Shown here: positions 46,905 to 55,295 of the stretch, one piece after another
Numbering within the stretch: position 1 is the first letter of the stretch
Layout: the number at the start of each line of letters is the position of its first letter
DNA from: Nannocystis exedens
Lineage (GTDB): Bacteria; Myxococcota_A; Polyangia; Nannocystales; Nannocystaceae
NCBI RefSeq assembly: GCF_002343915.1
Contig: NZ_NETK01000001.1
Span: 1,736,001 to 1,800,000, forward strand
Direction of reading: 5' to 3'
Length of the DNA: 64,000 nt
Made by a program: the position numbers and the translations under genes
The notes under the pieces: generated by a model
What the model saw: the letters and a program-made list of their open reading frames with translations, nothing else
Databases searched by the model: none
Told to the model about the DNA's origin: nothing

Positions 46905-48748
46905 CCTCGCCCCCCGCGCTGGACCTCTTCGAGCGCCTCGACGCGGGCGCGCAGGTCGGCCAGCGCCTCGCCGTCGCCCGCCGCGCCGCCGGCCCGCGCG
47001 CGCGCCACGCGGGCGGCCAGGCCGTCGAGCGCGGCGGTCAGCGACAGGAGGCGCGCGGCCCAGGTGTCGCGCTCGTGGAGCGTCGCGCGCACGGCCTCGT
47101 CGCCGCCCTGGATCCCGCGGGCCGCGAGCTCGCGGTCGAGGGCGTCGAGGCGGGCCGCCGCGGCCGTCGCGGCCGTGACCGCCTGCGCCAGCTCCTCGAC
47201 GGGGGCCTCCGGGTCGCCGGTAGCCGGCCCGAGCGCGGGCGCCAGCGCCAGCGCCCGCCCGACCACCGCGCGCAGGCTGTGGCGGTGGCGCGCCTCGTCG
47301 ATGGTCGGCCCGACCCGCTCGACCTCGGTCAGCGCGCGCTGCAGCGGCGGCGGCAGGGCGGCCGGGCGCTCGCCGCGGCCGGTCACCTGGCGCAGCGACG
47401 ACCACGTCGCGCCCACCGTCACCCCGACCAGCAACAGCGGCGCGAGCAAGAAGATCGCCTTGCTGCTCATCACCCCGACCGACGACGCCACCGCGACCGC
47501 GAGGCTGCGACCGACCAGCGCGCGCGCCTTCTTGCGCATCGCCGGCGACTTCAGCGGCCCGCCGCGGACCACCTCGATCTCGACCCCGATCTGCCGCAGC
47601 GCCTCGCCCACGGCCCGCGCCGTCGCCTCCGACACCCGGCGCAGCAGCGTGAACGGGACCCGCGGGATCCGCTTGTCGAGCAGCCCCGGGGTGACCTGAA
47701 GGCCAGGATTGCCGGCCACCCACCGCCGCAGCGCCTCACGCAGGGCCACGTCGAGCTGGTCGCCCGGCTCGCCCGGCCCCGCCACCAGCACCGTGAACGG
47801 CCCCGACTCGGCCCGCGCCGCCCGCAGCCCGCAGTGCAGGCACACCGCCAGCGCCGCCGGCCGCGGCTGCCCGCAGCCGGCGCACGGCGGATCGCCGCTG
47901 CCCCGCTCGCCCGTGAACACCGCCAGCGCCGAGGTGCTCCCGGCCGCCAGCTGATCGAGCAGCGCCGCCACCTGCGCGGCCGCCTGCGGCCGGTCACCGG
48001 GCGCCTTGGCCAGCAGGCTCTGCACCAGCGCGCGCAGCGGCGGCGAGAAGCTGTCCGGAAGGACAGGTACCGGCGCACGCCGGTGGGCCTCGATCACCCC
48101 GAACGCGGTCGCGCCGGCGAACGGCGGCCGGCCGGTGGCCATCTCGTAGAGGATGCAGCCGAGCGCGTAGAGGTCGCTGCGGACGTCGACCGCGAGCGGG
48201 TCGAGGCACTCGGGCGCCATGTAGTCGGGCGTGCCGAGCACGGTGAGCGCGCTGCGATCGACCCCGGCCAGCGAGGTGCCGCGGGCCATGCCGAAGTCGC
48301 CGATCTTCGGCGTGTGCCCGCCGGCGACCAGGATGTTGGCGGGCTTGAGGTCGCGGTGGACCACCCCGGCCGCGTGCGCGCGCGCCAGCCCGCGGGCGAT
48401 CCCCGCCGCGAGCGCGGCCAGTCGCGCCTCGCCGAGCGGCGCCTCGCGAGCGAGCAGCTCGGCCAGCGTCGGCCCCTCGACCAGCTCGAGCAGCAGCACC
48501 CGCTCGCCGTCGATCTCGACCACGCCGAACACCTCGACGATGTGCGCGTCGCGGACCCCCCGCAGCAGCTCGGCCTCCTGGGCGAAGCGCGACTGCGCCG
48601 CCGCGTCCTGCCGGTGCGAGGCGTGCAGGATCTTGCCGGCGAACTGGCGCCCGTCGCTCGCGTGGACGCGCATCACCGTGGCCACCGCGCCGCTCCCGAG
48701 CGCGTCGCCGAGGCGTAGATCGGCGGGGTTCGGGGGCGCGGCCTGCAT
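46898..48748 (-). CDS. Membrane Ser/Thr protein kinase with zinc ribbon
   Basis: The 616-residue protein starts with an intact kinase domain (about residues 12-275): glycine loop LGSGAVATV, ATP-binding Lys39 in FAGKIL, catalytic HRDLKPAN at 131-138, DFG at 151-153 and GTPDYMAPE. A zinc ribbon follows (CAGCGQPRPAALAVCLHCG, about 283-305), then a mixed domain, one or two membrane helices (AVAVASSVGV and AIFLLAPLLLVGVTVGATW) and a C-terminal helical region. Kinases of this Hanks type regulate development and secretion in myxobacteria. The adjacent pseudokinase is a likely partner. ATG 48748 is the natural start. Confidence 0.92.
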   Translation of the reverse strand: MQAAPPNPADLRLGDALGSGAVATVMRVHASDGRQFAGKILHASHRQDAAAQSRFAQEAELLRGVRDAHIVEVFGVVEIDGERVLLLELVEGPTLAELLAREAPLGEARLAALAAGIARGLARAHAAGVVHRDLKPANILVAGGHTPKIGDFGMARGTSLAGVDRSALTVLGTPDYMAPECLDPLAVDVRSDLYALGCILYEMATGRPPFAGATAFGVIEAHRRAPVPVLPDSFSPPLRALVQSLLAKAPGDRPQAAAQVAALLDQLAAGSTSALAVFTGERGSGDPPCAGCGQPRPAALAVCLHCGLRAARAESGPFTVLVAGPGEPGDQLDVALREALRRWVAGNPGLQVTPGLLDKRIPRVPFTLLRRVSEATARAVGEALRQIGVEIEVVRGGPLKSPAMRKKARALVGRSLAVAVASSVGVMSSKAIFLLAPLLLVGVTVGATWSSLRQVTGRGERPAALPPPLQRALTEVERVGPTIDEARHRHSLRAVVGRALALAPALGPATGDPEAPVEELAQAVTAATAAAARLDALDRELAARGIQGGDEAVRATLHERDTWAARLLSLTAALDGLAARVARARAGGAAGDGEALADLRARVEALEEVQRGGRGA

Positions 48749-48895
48749 GCGAGCGGACGCACTCTAGCATGAGGGCCCGCCCGCCTGCCACGCCCGCACG
48801 AGCGCCGGCGCGGCGAGCAGACGCAGCAGCGACCGTGGAGGTCCCGGCGATCTCCCGGCCGCGCCGCGGCCTCGATCGCCGTCCCGGCCCCCGCT

Positions 48896-48987
48896 CCTGT
48901 CCTTCAGGACATCTCGCTGCGGATCGCCCGCGCGTCCGCGCTCGCGCGCGCTCGATCGACCTGTCCATCCGGACATGCGCGACGAGA
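48896..48987. repeat. Palindromic units upstream of the caspase-FGE gene
   Basis: CCTGTCCTTCAGGA at 48896 is followed in phase by CATC (48910), and CCTG 48960 by CATG 48974. The ~710-bp gap 48749-49457 between divergent genes holds no gene I can support. Confidence 0.75.
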
Positions 48988-49463
48988 CGGGCAGCGGCCT
49001 GCGCCCCGCCCTTCACCGACGCGAGGCGGCGCTCCTCGCCCAGCCCGCCCGCAACGGCGCGACCGGCTCGAGACGCGCCTCGACGACGCCGCCGAGCGCA
49101 ACCTCGGGGCAGCCGCCGACGCCGGCTGCGTCCCGCTCGTCGCCCGACGATCGGGAGCCGACTCCCGTCCCCGCGCCATGCCACGAGCGCGCGACCTGCC
49201 TCGCGCGGCAGGCAGCGACGGCCTCGTCGCGCGCAGCCCTGCGTGGCTCGACCACCCGCGCGCTCCTCCTGGCCCGGCAGAGGTCGTCGGCCCCCACGCC
49301 CTGCCAAGGCCTCCGCCGGCCAGCGCCAGGTCCGATCGGCAAGATGGCGGCGACCGTCGCTCGTCGCCATGATACCTCGCATGCTCGCGAGCGCCACGAC
49401 GGTGTCCCTGGCAACGGACGGCTGCAGCGCCGCGAGGCCGGCGGACCGCGAGCGCTCATGGAC

Positions 49464-51317
49464 ATGTCCTTCGGACCCTATCGTCGTAGGTCGCCCGCGC
49501 CCGCCACGAAGCCGAGGAGCCGCGCGGTGAGGGCGGGCCTCGCCGGCCTGGGCGCCGCCGCGGCCCTGCTCGCGTGCGGGCCGGAGCTGCCGCGGAGCGT
49601 GCGGCCGGTCGGGCACGGCGGGGCGGAGGCGTGGCCCGACGTGGCGGCGCCGATGCCGGCGCGCCACGACGGGCGGGGCGACGCCGCGGTGATCGTCAGC
49701 GTCGAGGATTACGCGCACCTGCCCGATCGACCAGGCGCGCACGCGGTCGCCGGGGCCTGGTACCGCTACCTGCACGAGGTCCGCGGCCTGCCGCACCGGC
49801 GGATCCGCTGGGTGCGCGACCCCGGCGGTCCCGGGGCCGTCGGCGCCGCGCTGGCGAAGATGCACTGGCGAGTCCGGCGCGACGCGACCCTCTGGTTGAT
49901 CTTCATCGGCCACGCGGGCACGCCGGAGGGAGGGTCGCCGATCCTGCTCGGCCCCTCGGCCGGCGCGAGCGACTGGCGCGGCGGGATCTCCGTCGAGCAG
50001 GTGCTGCGATTCGCCGGCCACGGGATGCACCGCGAGCTCGTCGCCGTGCTCGACGGCTGCCTGCCCCGAGGGACAGCTCACCGCGGGCGCTCGGGCCTGG
50101 CCGCGCCCGGGCTGCCGGCGCCGCCGGCCTTCGTGCCGCCGCGGCCCATGACCGTCTCCGAGGCGACCGCCGCCCTCATGGCGCTGGTGGAAAAGACGCT
50201 GATGCGCGTGATGGTGGACAACGCCCAGCGCGGCCGCGAGCCGAGCGACACCGTCGTGTTCACGCCCGGCGTCGGCGCGCACTGCCGCGAGCGCCTGCCG
50301 GGGACCGACACGCCGGCGTTATCCTATCTGCTGCTCGGGGCGCTGCGCGGGTGGGCCGACGCGAACCGCGACGCCATGGTCGGCGCGGCCGAGGCGCTGC
50401 GGCACACCGACCTGCTCCTTCGGGCAGGTGCGCACGGCGACCCCGACCCGCCGCGGCCGCAGGCGCGAGGGACGGACCTGACTCTGGCGCGCGAGGTGAG
50501 CGAGCGCGGGCCGGCTTTGGCCGGGGTGCAGCCGCCGGGCTCGCAGGTCGACGAGGCGACGCTGCGGGCCGAGGCCGGCGGCGAGTTCATCGACGAGCGG
50601 ATGAAGAAGGTCGACCGCGGGCGCTTCACGATGGGCTGTGTCAGCCGCCGCGACCCGGCCTGCGAGGCCGACGAGCGGCCGGCGCAGGCCATCTTCCTCG
50701 ACAGCTTCATGATCGACCGCTACGAGGTGACCTGGAAGGACTACTCGGCCTGCGTCGCCGGCGGCGGGTGCTCGAAGATCGCCACGTCGCGCTGCGAGGT
50801 GTGGACCGGCGAGGCCTTCGTCCGCGGGGCCGCGCTCGCCCCGGCGTTCCTCGGCGAGGACCACCCCGTCGTGTGCGCGACCTGGCAGCAGGCCGTCGAT
50901 TATTGCGCGTGGATGGGCAAGCGCCTGCCGACCGAAGCCGAGTGGGAGAGGGCGGCCCGCGGCCCCGACGCGCGCTCGCAGTACCCGTGGGGCGACGACC
51001 CACCCACGTGCGCGCAGGCCCACACCCACGAGTGCGGGACGACGACGGCGCCGGTCGGACAACACCCCGCCGGCGTCAGCCCCGAGGGCATCCACGACCT
51101 CGCCGGCAACGCCTCGGAGTGGGTCGCCGACTGGTACGACAAATATGCCTATCGCCGGGGCTCCCGTCGCAACCCGACCGGGCCGCCGCGCGGCGCGGTC
51201 AGGGTCGTGCGCGGCGGCAGCTATTACGACGGGCCGGGCTACCTGCGCGCCTCGTACCGCTACGGGCTGTCCCCGCAGTGGGGCTACGGCACGGTCGGGT
51301 TCCGCTGCGCGCGGTGA
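49464..51317 (+). CDS. Caspase-like peptidase fused to FGE-sulfatase domain (lipoprotein)
   Basis: The 617-residue frame from ATG 49464 (or 596 from GTG 49527, directly before the signal) has the lipoprotein signal RAGLAGLGAAAALLACG. Counting from GTG 49527, a caspase/C14-like domain covers about residues 50-300: DAAVIVSVEDYAHL, LWLIFIGHAG (catalytic His129) and VAVLDGCLPRG (catalytic Cys178). The C-terminal ~230 residues are an FGE-sulfatase-type domain (FTMGC, FMIDRYEVTWKDY, CATWQQAVDYCAWMGKRLPT, EAEWERAARG, GIHDLAGNASEWVADW, VRGGSYYD, GYGTVGFRCAR). Such fusions are known from bacterial signalling and conflict proteins, with FGE as a possible recognition module. Export to the periplasm is unusual for that role. 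Confidence 0.88.
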   Translation: MSFGPYRRRSPAPATKPRSRAVRAGLAGLGAAAALLACGPELPRSVRPVGHGGAEAWPDVAAPMPARHDGRGDAAVIVSVEDYAHLPDRPGAHAVAGAWYRYLHEVRGLPHRRIRWVRDPGGPGAVGAALAKMHWRVRRDATLWLIFIGHAGTPEGGSPILLGPSAGASDWRGGISVEQVLRFAGHGMHRELVAVLDGCLPRGTAHRGRSGLAAPGLPAPPAFVPPRPMTVSEATAALMALVEKTLMRVMVDNAQRGREPSDTVVFTPGVGAHCRERLPGTDTPALSYLLLGALRGWADANRDAMVGAAEALRHTDLLLRAGAHGDPDPPRPQARGTDLTLAREVSERGPALAGVQPPGSQVDEATLRAEAGGEFIDERMKKVDRGRFTMGCVSRRDPACEADERPAQAIFLDSFMIDRYEVTWKDYSACVAGGGCSKIATSRCEVWTGEAFVRGAALAPAFLGEDHPVVCATWQQAVDYCAWMGKRLPTEAEWERAARGPDARSQYPWGDDPPTCAQAHTHECGTTTAPVGQHPAGVSPEGIHDLAGNASEWVADWYDKYAYRRGSRRNPTGPPRGAVRVVRGGSYYDGPGYLRASYRYGLSPQWGYGTVGFRCAR

Positions 51318-51351
51318 CGACATTGTCCGAATGACGGGGTGCCCCAATAAC

Positions 51352-51369
51352 ATGTCTCATGAAACAGGT
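51352..51369. repeat. Single 14-bp palindromic unit
   Basis: CATGTCTCATGAAA at 51352 is followed in phase by CAGG (51366), in the 145-bp gap between the caspase-FGE and archaemetzincin genes. Confidence 0.6.
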
Positions 51370-51462
51370 TCATCCCGCGCGCGTCCCGGCGCGCGTCCGC
51401 CCCGCCCGCGTTCCATCGCTTTGATGGAACACCCCCGCCGGCCTCGCGCGTAGCAGCCCGGC

Positions 51463-52440
51463 ATGCCCGTCCCGCGTCGCTCGCTCCTGCGGGCCCTGCT
51501 CGCCGCGCCCGTCGCCATCGCGCCCTCGCTCGCGCAGGCCCGCAAGTTCAGCCCGCCCGACGGCGCCGCCCGGCTGCGGGCCCTCGGCGCCCTGGACCCG
51601 CTCCCGCCCGACCTTCAGGCCGCGTTCACGCCCGGCGACGACGACCGGCCGATCCCGCGGCCGGGACCGCAGGACTGGCTGGCCCAGCACCGCGAACCCG
51701 GCCAGACCTTCGCCCAGTTCGTCGGCCAGCGCCACCATCGGCCGACCGAGACCCGCCGCAAGCTCAGCATGTTGCCCATCGGCGCGCTCGAAGGCGGCGA
51801 GTGGCCGGCGCTGTCCGTCGTCGCCGACTTCGCCGCGCGGTACTTCCAATTGCCGGTCGAGCGCCTGGCGCCCACCAGCATGGCCGCGCTCAAGGCTCGC
51901 AGGCGCGACCGCGGCGGCTATGATCAATACCATACCGGCACGATCCTCGCCGGCATGAAGCGGCGCGTGCCCGCCGACGCCCACGCCCTGATCGCCGTCA
52001 CCACCGCCGACCTCTACCCCGACTCCGGGTGGAACTTCGTGTTCGGCTACGCCAGCTTCGACGAGCGCGTCGGCGTCTACAGCTTCGCCCGCTTCGACCC
52101 GGCCTTCTACGGCGAGGCGCGCGGTCCGGGGGCGCGCGCGAAGATCCTCCGCCGCGGGCTCGGGCTGCTCGTCCACGAGGTCGGGCACATGTTCGGCCTT
52201 TACCACTGCGTGCATTTTCACTGCATCATGAACGGCTGCAACCACCTCGACGAGAGCGACCGCGCCCCGCTCCACCTCTGCCCGGTGTGCCGGCGCAAGC
52301 TGCAATACGCGATCGCCTTCGACCCCGCCGTCCGCGAGCGCGAGCTGGCCGAGTTCTTCCGCGCTCACGCCATGGTCGACGACGCCGCCCGCAGCGAGCG
52401 CCTCCTGGCCGCGATCGCCGCCGCCGCGCCCGCGCCGTGA
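51463..52440 (+). CDS. Exported archaemetzincin-like zinc metalloprotease
   Basis: The 325-residue protein carries the archaemetzincin signature HEVGHMFGLYH at residues 238-248 (HExxHxxGxxH), followed by the family's Cys cluster CVHFHCIMNGC and CPVCRRKL, which binds a second zinc and includes the Met-turn. Archaemetzincins are usually cytoplasmic. This one begins MPVPRRSLLRALLAAPVAIA with a twin-Arg motif and signal peptidase site near AQA, suggesting Tat export of the folded, metal-loaded enzyme. Substrate unknown. The upstream caspase-like lipoprotein is on the same strand but 145 bp away. Confidence 0.88.
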   Translation: MPVPRRSLLRALLAAPVAIAPSLAQARKFSPPDGAARLRALGALDPLPPDLQAAFTPGDDDRPIPRPGPQDWLAQHREPGQTFAQFVGQRHHRPTETRRKLSMLPIGALEGGEWPALSVVADFAARYFQLPVERLAPTSMAALKARRRDRGGYDQYHTGTILAGMKRRVPADAHALIAVTTADLYPDSGWNFVFGYASFDERVGVYSFARFDPAFYGEARGPGARAKILRRGLGLLVHEVGHMFGLYHCVHFHCIMNGCNHLDESDRAPLHLCPVCRRKLQYAIAFDPAVRERELAEFFRAHAMVDDAARSERLLAAIAAAAPAP

Positions 52441-52496
52441 TCCCGCGCGAGGCTGACCCGAGGACCCGGCGATCGCCACCGCGCGCTGCCACCATT

Positions 52497-52628
52497 CCTG
52501 TCCCTCGGAACATACGCATCGTACTGCCCGAGGTCCGCAGACGCCAACATCACCGCCGGCCGACCCCGCTTCGGACTCGCAGCATTCTCGGGACCGACGC
52601 GGCGGGTCGACAATCGCCCGTCGATTGT
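52497..52628. repeat. Palindromic unit and inverted repeat in an intergenic gap
   Basis: CCTGTCCCTCGGAA at 52497 is followed by CATA at 52511. A separate perfect 7-bp inverted repeat ACAATCG-N5-CGATTGT lies at 52610-52628. Both are in the 445-bp gap before the lipoprotein gene at 52886; nothing else is seen in it. Confidence 0.5.
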
Positions 52629-52885
52629 GACGCGCGTCGCAGGGTCGGAGGAGATGCGCACGCGCAGCCCCTGGGTCCCCGCGATCGCCGTTCTGCCGCC
52701 TTTGCCGCCCGAGGAACGGCGATGCGGCCCGGCGCGGCCCGGCGCCGCGGCGTCCAGGAGCAATGATTCCGCGACCCGCGACCCGAGCGCCGCTCGCGAA
52801 CCGACGGCCTTCGTGCTTGACCCGATGAATCGTTGCGTCAGGCTCCGGTGAGCCAGCACTTATTCCTGCTGGCAGGAGTAGCACG

Positions 52886-54238
52886 ATGTCACGCAAATCG
52901 TTCGTATCGCTATTGTCCACGCTCGCGGTCTTCGCCCCCCTCGCCTGTGACGGGCTCGACCCCGCCGACGGCGTCTCCGAGGAGGCCGCCGACGTGCTGG
53001 CCGACGCCGAGGGGAGCGATGAATTCGACCCTGCCGATCACGCGCTCACCGACCTCGAGGCCGACGACCCCGCGGTCGAGGGTCCGCCCCCGTTCCCGCA
53101 GGCGCTGCTCGTGTCGCCGACGGCCGCGTGGACCTACCTCGTACAGCCGAGCGAGGGCTCGGGGGACGAATGCCGGGTGCCGGCCGGCGGTACCGCCTGG
53201 CGGACCTCGACCGGCTTCGACGACAGCGTGGCCGCCGGCTGGGCCTCGGGCTTCGCCGAGCTCGGCTACGGCGACGGCGACGAGCGCACGGTCATTCCGT
53301 TCGGCGACGACGAGGACGACAAGTGCATCACCCAGTACTTCCGCCACGAGTTCACGGTCCAAAATCCTTCCCTCTACAGCACGCTCGTCGTCCGCCTGCT
53401 CCGCGACGACGGCGCGGTCGTCTATATCAACGGCACCCAGGTCGTGCGCAGCAACATGCCGGCGACCTTCGGCCCGACGACCGTCGCCTCGACCACGGTC
53501 GACGGCAGCGACGAGGACCGCTTCTTCGTGTTCTCGGGCATCGGCAACCTCCTCGTCGCCGGCACCAACCTGATCGCCGTCGAGGTCCACCAGCGCTCCG
53601 ACTCCAACCCCGACGTCTCGTTCGCGCTCGAGCTCGACGCCAACCTCGCCCCGCCTGCCATGGGCGTCACGCGCAACACCGTCAGCTTCGCCTCGATCGA
53701 GACGACCCTCGAGGAGGCGAACCGCAACACCAACTTCGGCAACAGCGCGGAGTGTCGCATGGACGGCGCCTCCGGCGAAAACAACAGCACCACGCTCGAG
53801 CAGGTGTGTCTGGCGCGCTGGGACGTCGCCGGCATCCCCGCCGGCGCGACGATCCGCGCCGCCCACCTCGACACCAACGTCACCAACACCACGCCCGAGC
53901 GCTACGGCCTGCACGTCCTGGAGACCGACTGGACCGAGCTCGGCGCGACCTGGGAGGACCGCAACGGCGCCGTCGCGGGCGACTGGGCGACCCCGGGCGG
54001 GGTGGTCGGCGGCGAGTTCGGCATCAACGACTTCGCCGACGAGCCGCTGACCGTGGTCAACGCCCTGTCGACCGGCGAGCGGATCATCACCCTCCCGCCC
54101 AGCCTCGTCGCGGGCTGGCGCGCCGCCCCGGCGACCAACTTCGGCCTCGCCTTCCTCAACTTCATCGCCGAAAACGGCCTCGACTTCTCGACCGCGGGCG
54201 CGGGGATCGAGCTGGTCGTCACCTACGACGCGCCGTGA
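52886..54238 (+). CDS. Large beta-rich lipoprotein with DNRLRE/CBM96-like domain
   Basis: The 450-residue protein starts MSRKSFVSLLSTLAVFAPLA with lipobox PLAC. An acidic segment leads to a first beta domain (about residues 75-250; YFRHEFTVQNPSLYSTLVVR, DDGAVVYINGTQVVRSNMP) like the galactose-binding modules found in secreted enzymes. The C-terminal ~190 residues (SIETTLEEANRNTNFGNSAE, CLARWDVAGIPAGATIRAAH, WTELGATWEDRNG, ITLPPSLVAGWR) match the DNRLRE/CBM96-type carbohydrate-binding module. It is probably a surface glycan-binding protein. A ribosome-binding site AGGAG lies about 9 bases before ATG 52886. Confidence 0.85.
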   Translation: MSRKSFVSLLSTLAVFAPLACDGLDPADGVSEEAADVLADAEGSDEFDPADHALTDLEADDPAVEGPPPFPQALLVSPTAAWTYLVQPSEGSGDECRVPAGGTAWRTSTGFDDSVAAGWASGFAELGYGDGDERTVIPFGDDEDDKCITQYFRHEFTVQNPSLYSTLVVRLLRDDGAVVYINGTQVVRSNMPATFGPTTVASTTVDGSDEDRFFVFSGIGNLLVAGTNLIAVEVHQRSDSNPDVSFALELDANLAPPAMGVTRNTVSFASIETTLEEANRNTNFGNSAECRMDGASGENNSTTLEQVCLARWDVAGIPAGATIRAAHLDTNVTNTTPERYGLHVLETDWTELGATWEDRNGAVAGDWATPGGVVGGEFGINDFADEPLTVVNALSTGERIITLPPSLVAGWRAAPATNFGLAFLNFIAENGLDFSTAGAGIELVVTYDAP

Positions 54239-54258
54239 CCGCGGCCGCGGGCCTCGAG

Positions 54259-54314
54259 GATGCTCCTTCAGGCATGTCTTTGAAGGCATGCCCGAAGGGC
54301 CAGGCGATCGACCA
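54259..54314. repeat. Four-unit 14-bp phased array
   Basis: GATG 54259, CATG 54273, CATG 54287 and CAGG 54301 are 14 bp apart, in the gap between the lipoprotein and esterase genes. Confidence 0.88.
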
Positions 54315-54427
54315 CGAGCCTTCGCGGTCGAGAGTGTAGCGCGCGCGTCAAGGGCCCGCGGCCCGCGTCGGCGAAGTCACGTCCGGGCCCACGCGACGTG
54401 CCGGGCTGCTATCCTCCGCGCGCCAGC

Positions 54428-55159
54428 GTGCACGACCGCATCCACATCTTCGGGGTGTTCCAGATCCCCTGGCTCAAGGGGGCCCGGCCCGTCCGCGTGT
54501 ACGTCCCGCCGGACACCGGCGCGCCGCCGCCGGTGCTCTACATGTTCGACGGCCAGAACATTTTTGAGGACGAGCCCTCGCACAGCGGCGGCTGGTATCT
54601 TCACCACGCCGCGCGCGACCTGTGCGCGCGCGGCGGGACGGCGCCGTTGATCGTCGGCATCGACCACGGCGGGATCCACCGCATGCGCGAGCTGTCGCCG
54701 TTCCGGATGCGCCAGCGCGGCCAGGCGCCGCACCTGGTGCGCTGGATCGTCGACGAGCTGCAGCCGCAGATCCGCCGCGCCTTCGACGTGCGCCACGACC
54801 TCGCCGGCACGGCCGTCGGCGGCTCCTCGCTGGGCGGCCTGGCCGCGCTGTACGCCCACTGGCACCGCCCCGACGTGTTCGGCGCGGCGCTGTGCATGTC
54901 GCCGTCGTTCTGGGTCGCGCGCGAGAAGATGCTGAAGTTCGTGTCCGAGCGGAAAAACCCGCCGGTGTCGCGCCTCTACCTCGACGCCGGCGGCAACGAG
55001 CCGCGCGTCCGCCCGTCCACGGAGCGCATGGTCAAGCTGCTGCGCGGCCGCGGCTACGGCCCCGACAAGCTGCGCTGGGTGTTCGACCCCGGCGCCGTGC
55101 ACCACGAGAGCGCCTGGCGCCGCCGCGCCCCGGGCGCGCTCGAGTTCCTGTTCGCCTGA
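54428..55159 (+). CDS. Esterase (esterase-D/Fes-like, PF00756 type)
   Basis: The 243-residue enzyme has the family pattern PVRVYVPPDTGAPPPVLYMF followed by DGQNIFEDEPSHSGGWY, the nucleophile region LAGTAVGGSSLGGLAALY (Ser in GSSLGG), and the catalytic His in GAVHHESAWRRR. Members hydrolyse acyl esters, including formylglutathione, siderophore and cell-wall esters. There is no signal peptide. GTG 54428 is chosen because the homologous region begins there; GTG 54398 is upstream in frame. It is followed by a long repeat array. Confidence 0.85.
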   Translation: MHDRIHIFGVFQIPWLKGARPVRVYVPPDTGAPPPVLYMFDGQNIFEDEPSHSGGWYLHHAARDLCARGGTAPLIVGIDHGGIHRMRELSPFRMRQRGQAPHLVRWIVDELQPQIRRAFDVRHDLAGTAVGGSSLGGLAALYAHWHRPDVFGAALCMSPSFWVAREKMLKFVSERKNPPVSRLYLDAGGNEPRVRPSTERMVKLLRGRGYGPDKLRWVFDPGAVHHESAWRRRAPGALEFLFA

Positions 55160-55174
55160 GCCGCGTCGGAAGAA

Positions 55175-55272
55175 CCAGCCTGGAGGGGCATGCTCGATCG
55201 CGCATGTACGAGGAGTCATGTCTCAAGGAGCATGCCTGCCAGGGCATGCTCCTTGGAGCATGCCCGTCGCGC
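55175..55272. repeat. Seven-unit 14-bp phased array, the clearest in the window
   Basis: CCAG 55175, then CATG at 55189, 55203, 55217, 55231, 55245 and 55259, all exactly 14 bp apart. The ten bases between CATGs differ in every unit. It fills most of the 136-bp gap between the convergent esterase and thioesterase genes. Confidence 0.95.
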
Positions 55273-55295
55273 GGGCTCGCCCCGGCTCACCCGCC

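Noticed and set aside
48050..48067. CTGTCCGGAAGGACAG inside the kinase gene
   Set aside because: It matches the unit but stands alone in a kinase linker (LPDSFSPP); it may be a real unit but cannot be told from chance.
50060..50077. Repeat-like CCTGCCCCGAGGGA right after the catalytic Cys codon of the caspase domain
   Set aside because: A similar single match occurs at 50411. Neither has further phased neighbours, so they are not listed as repeats.
55175..55272. CRISPR array
   Set aside because: The period is 14 bp, the conserved part only four bases, there is no constant repeat plus unique spacer structure, and no cas gene is present.
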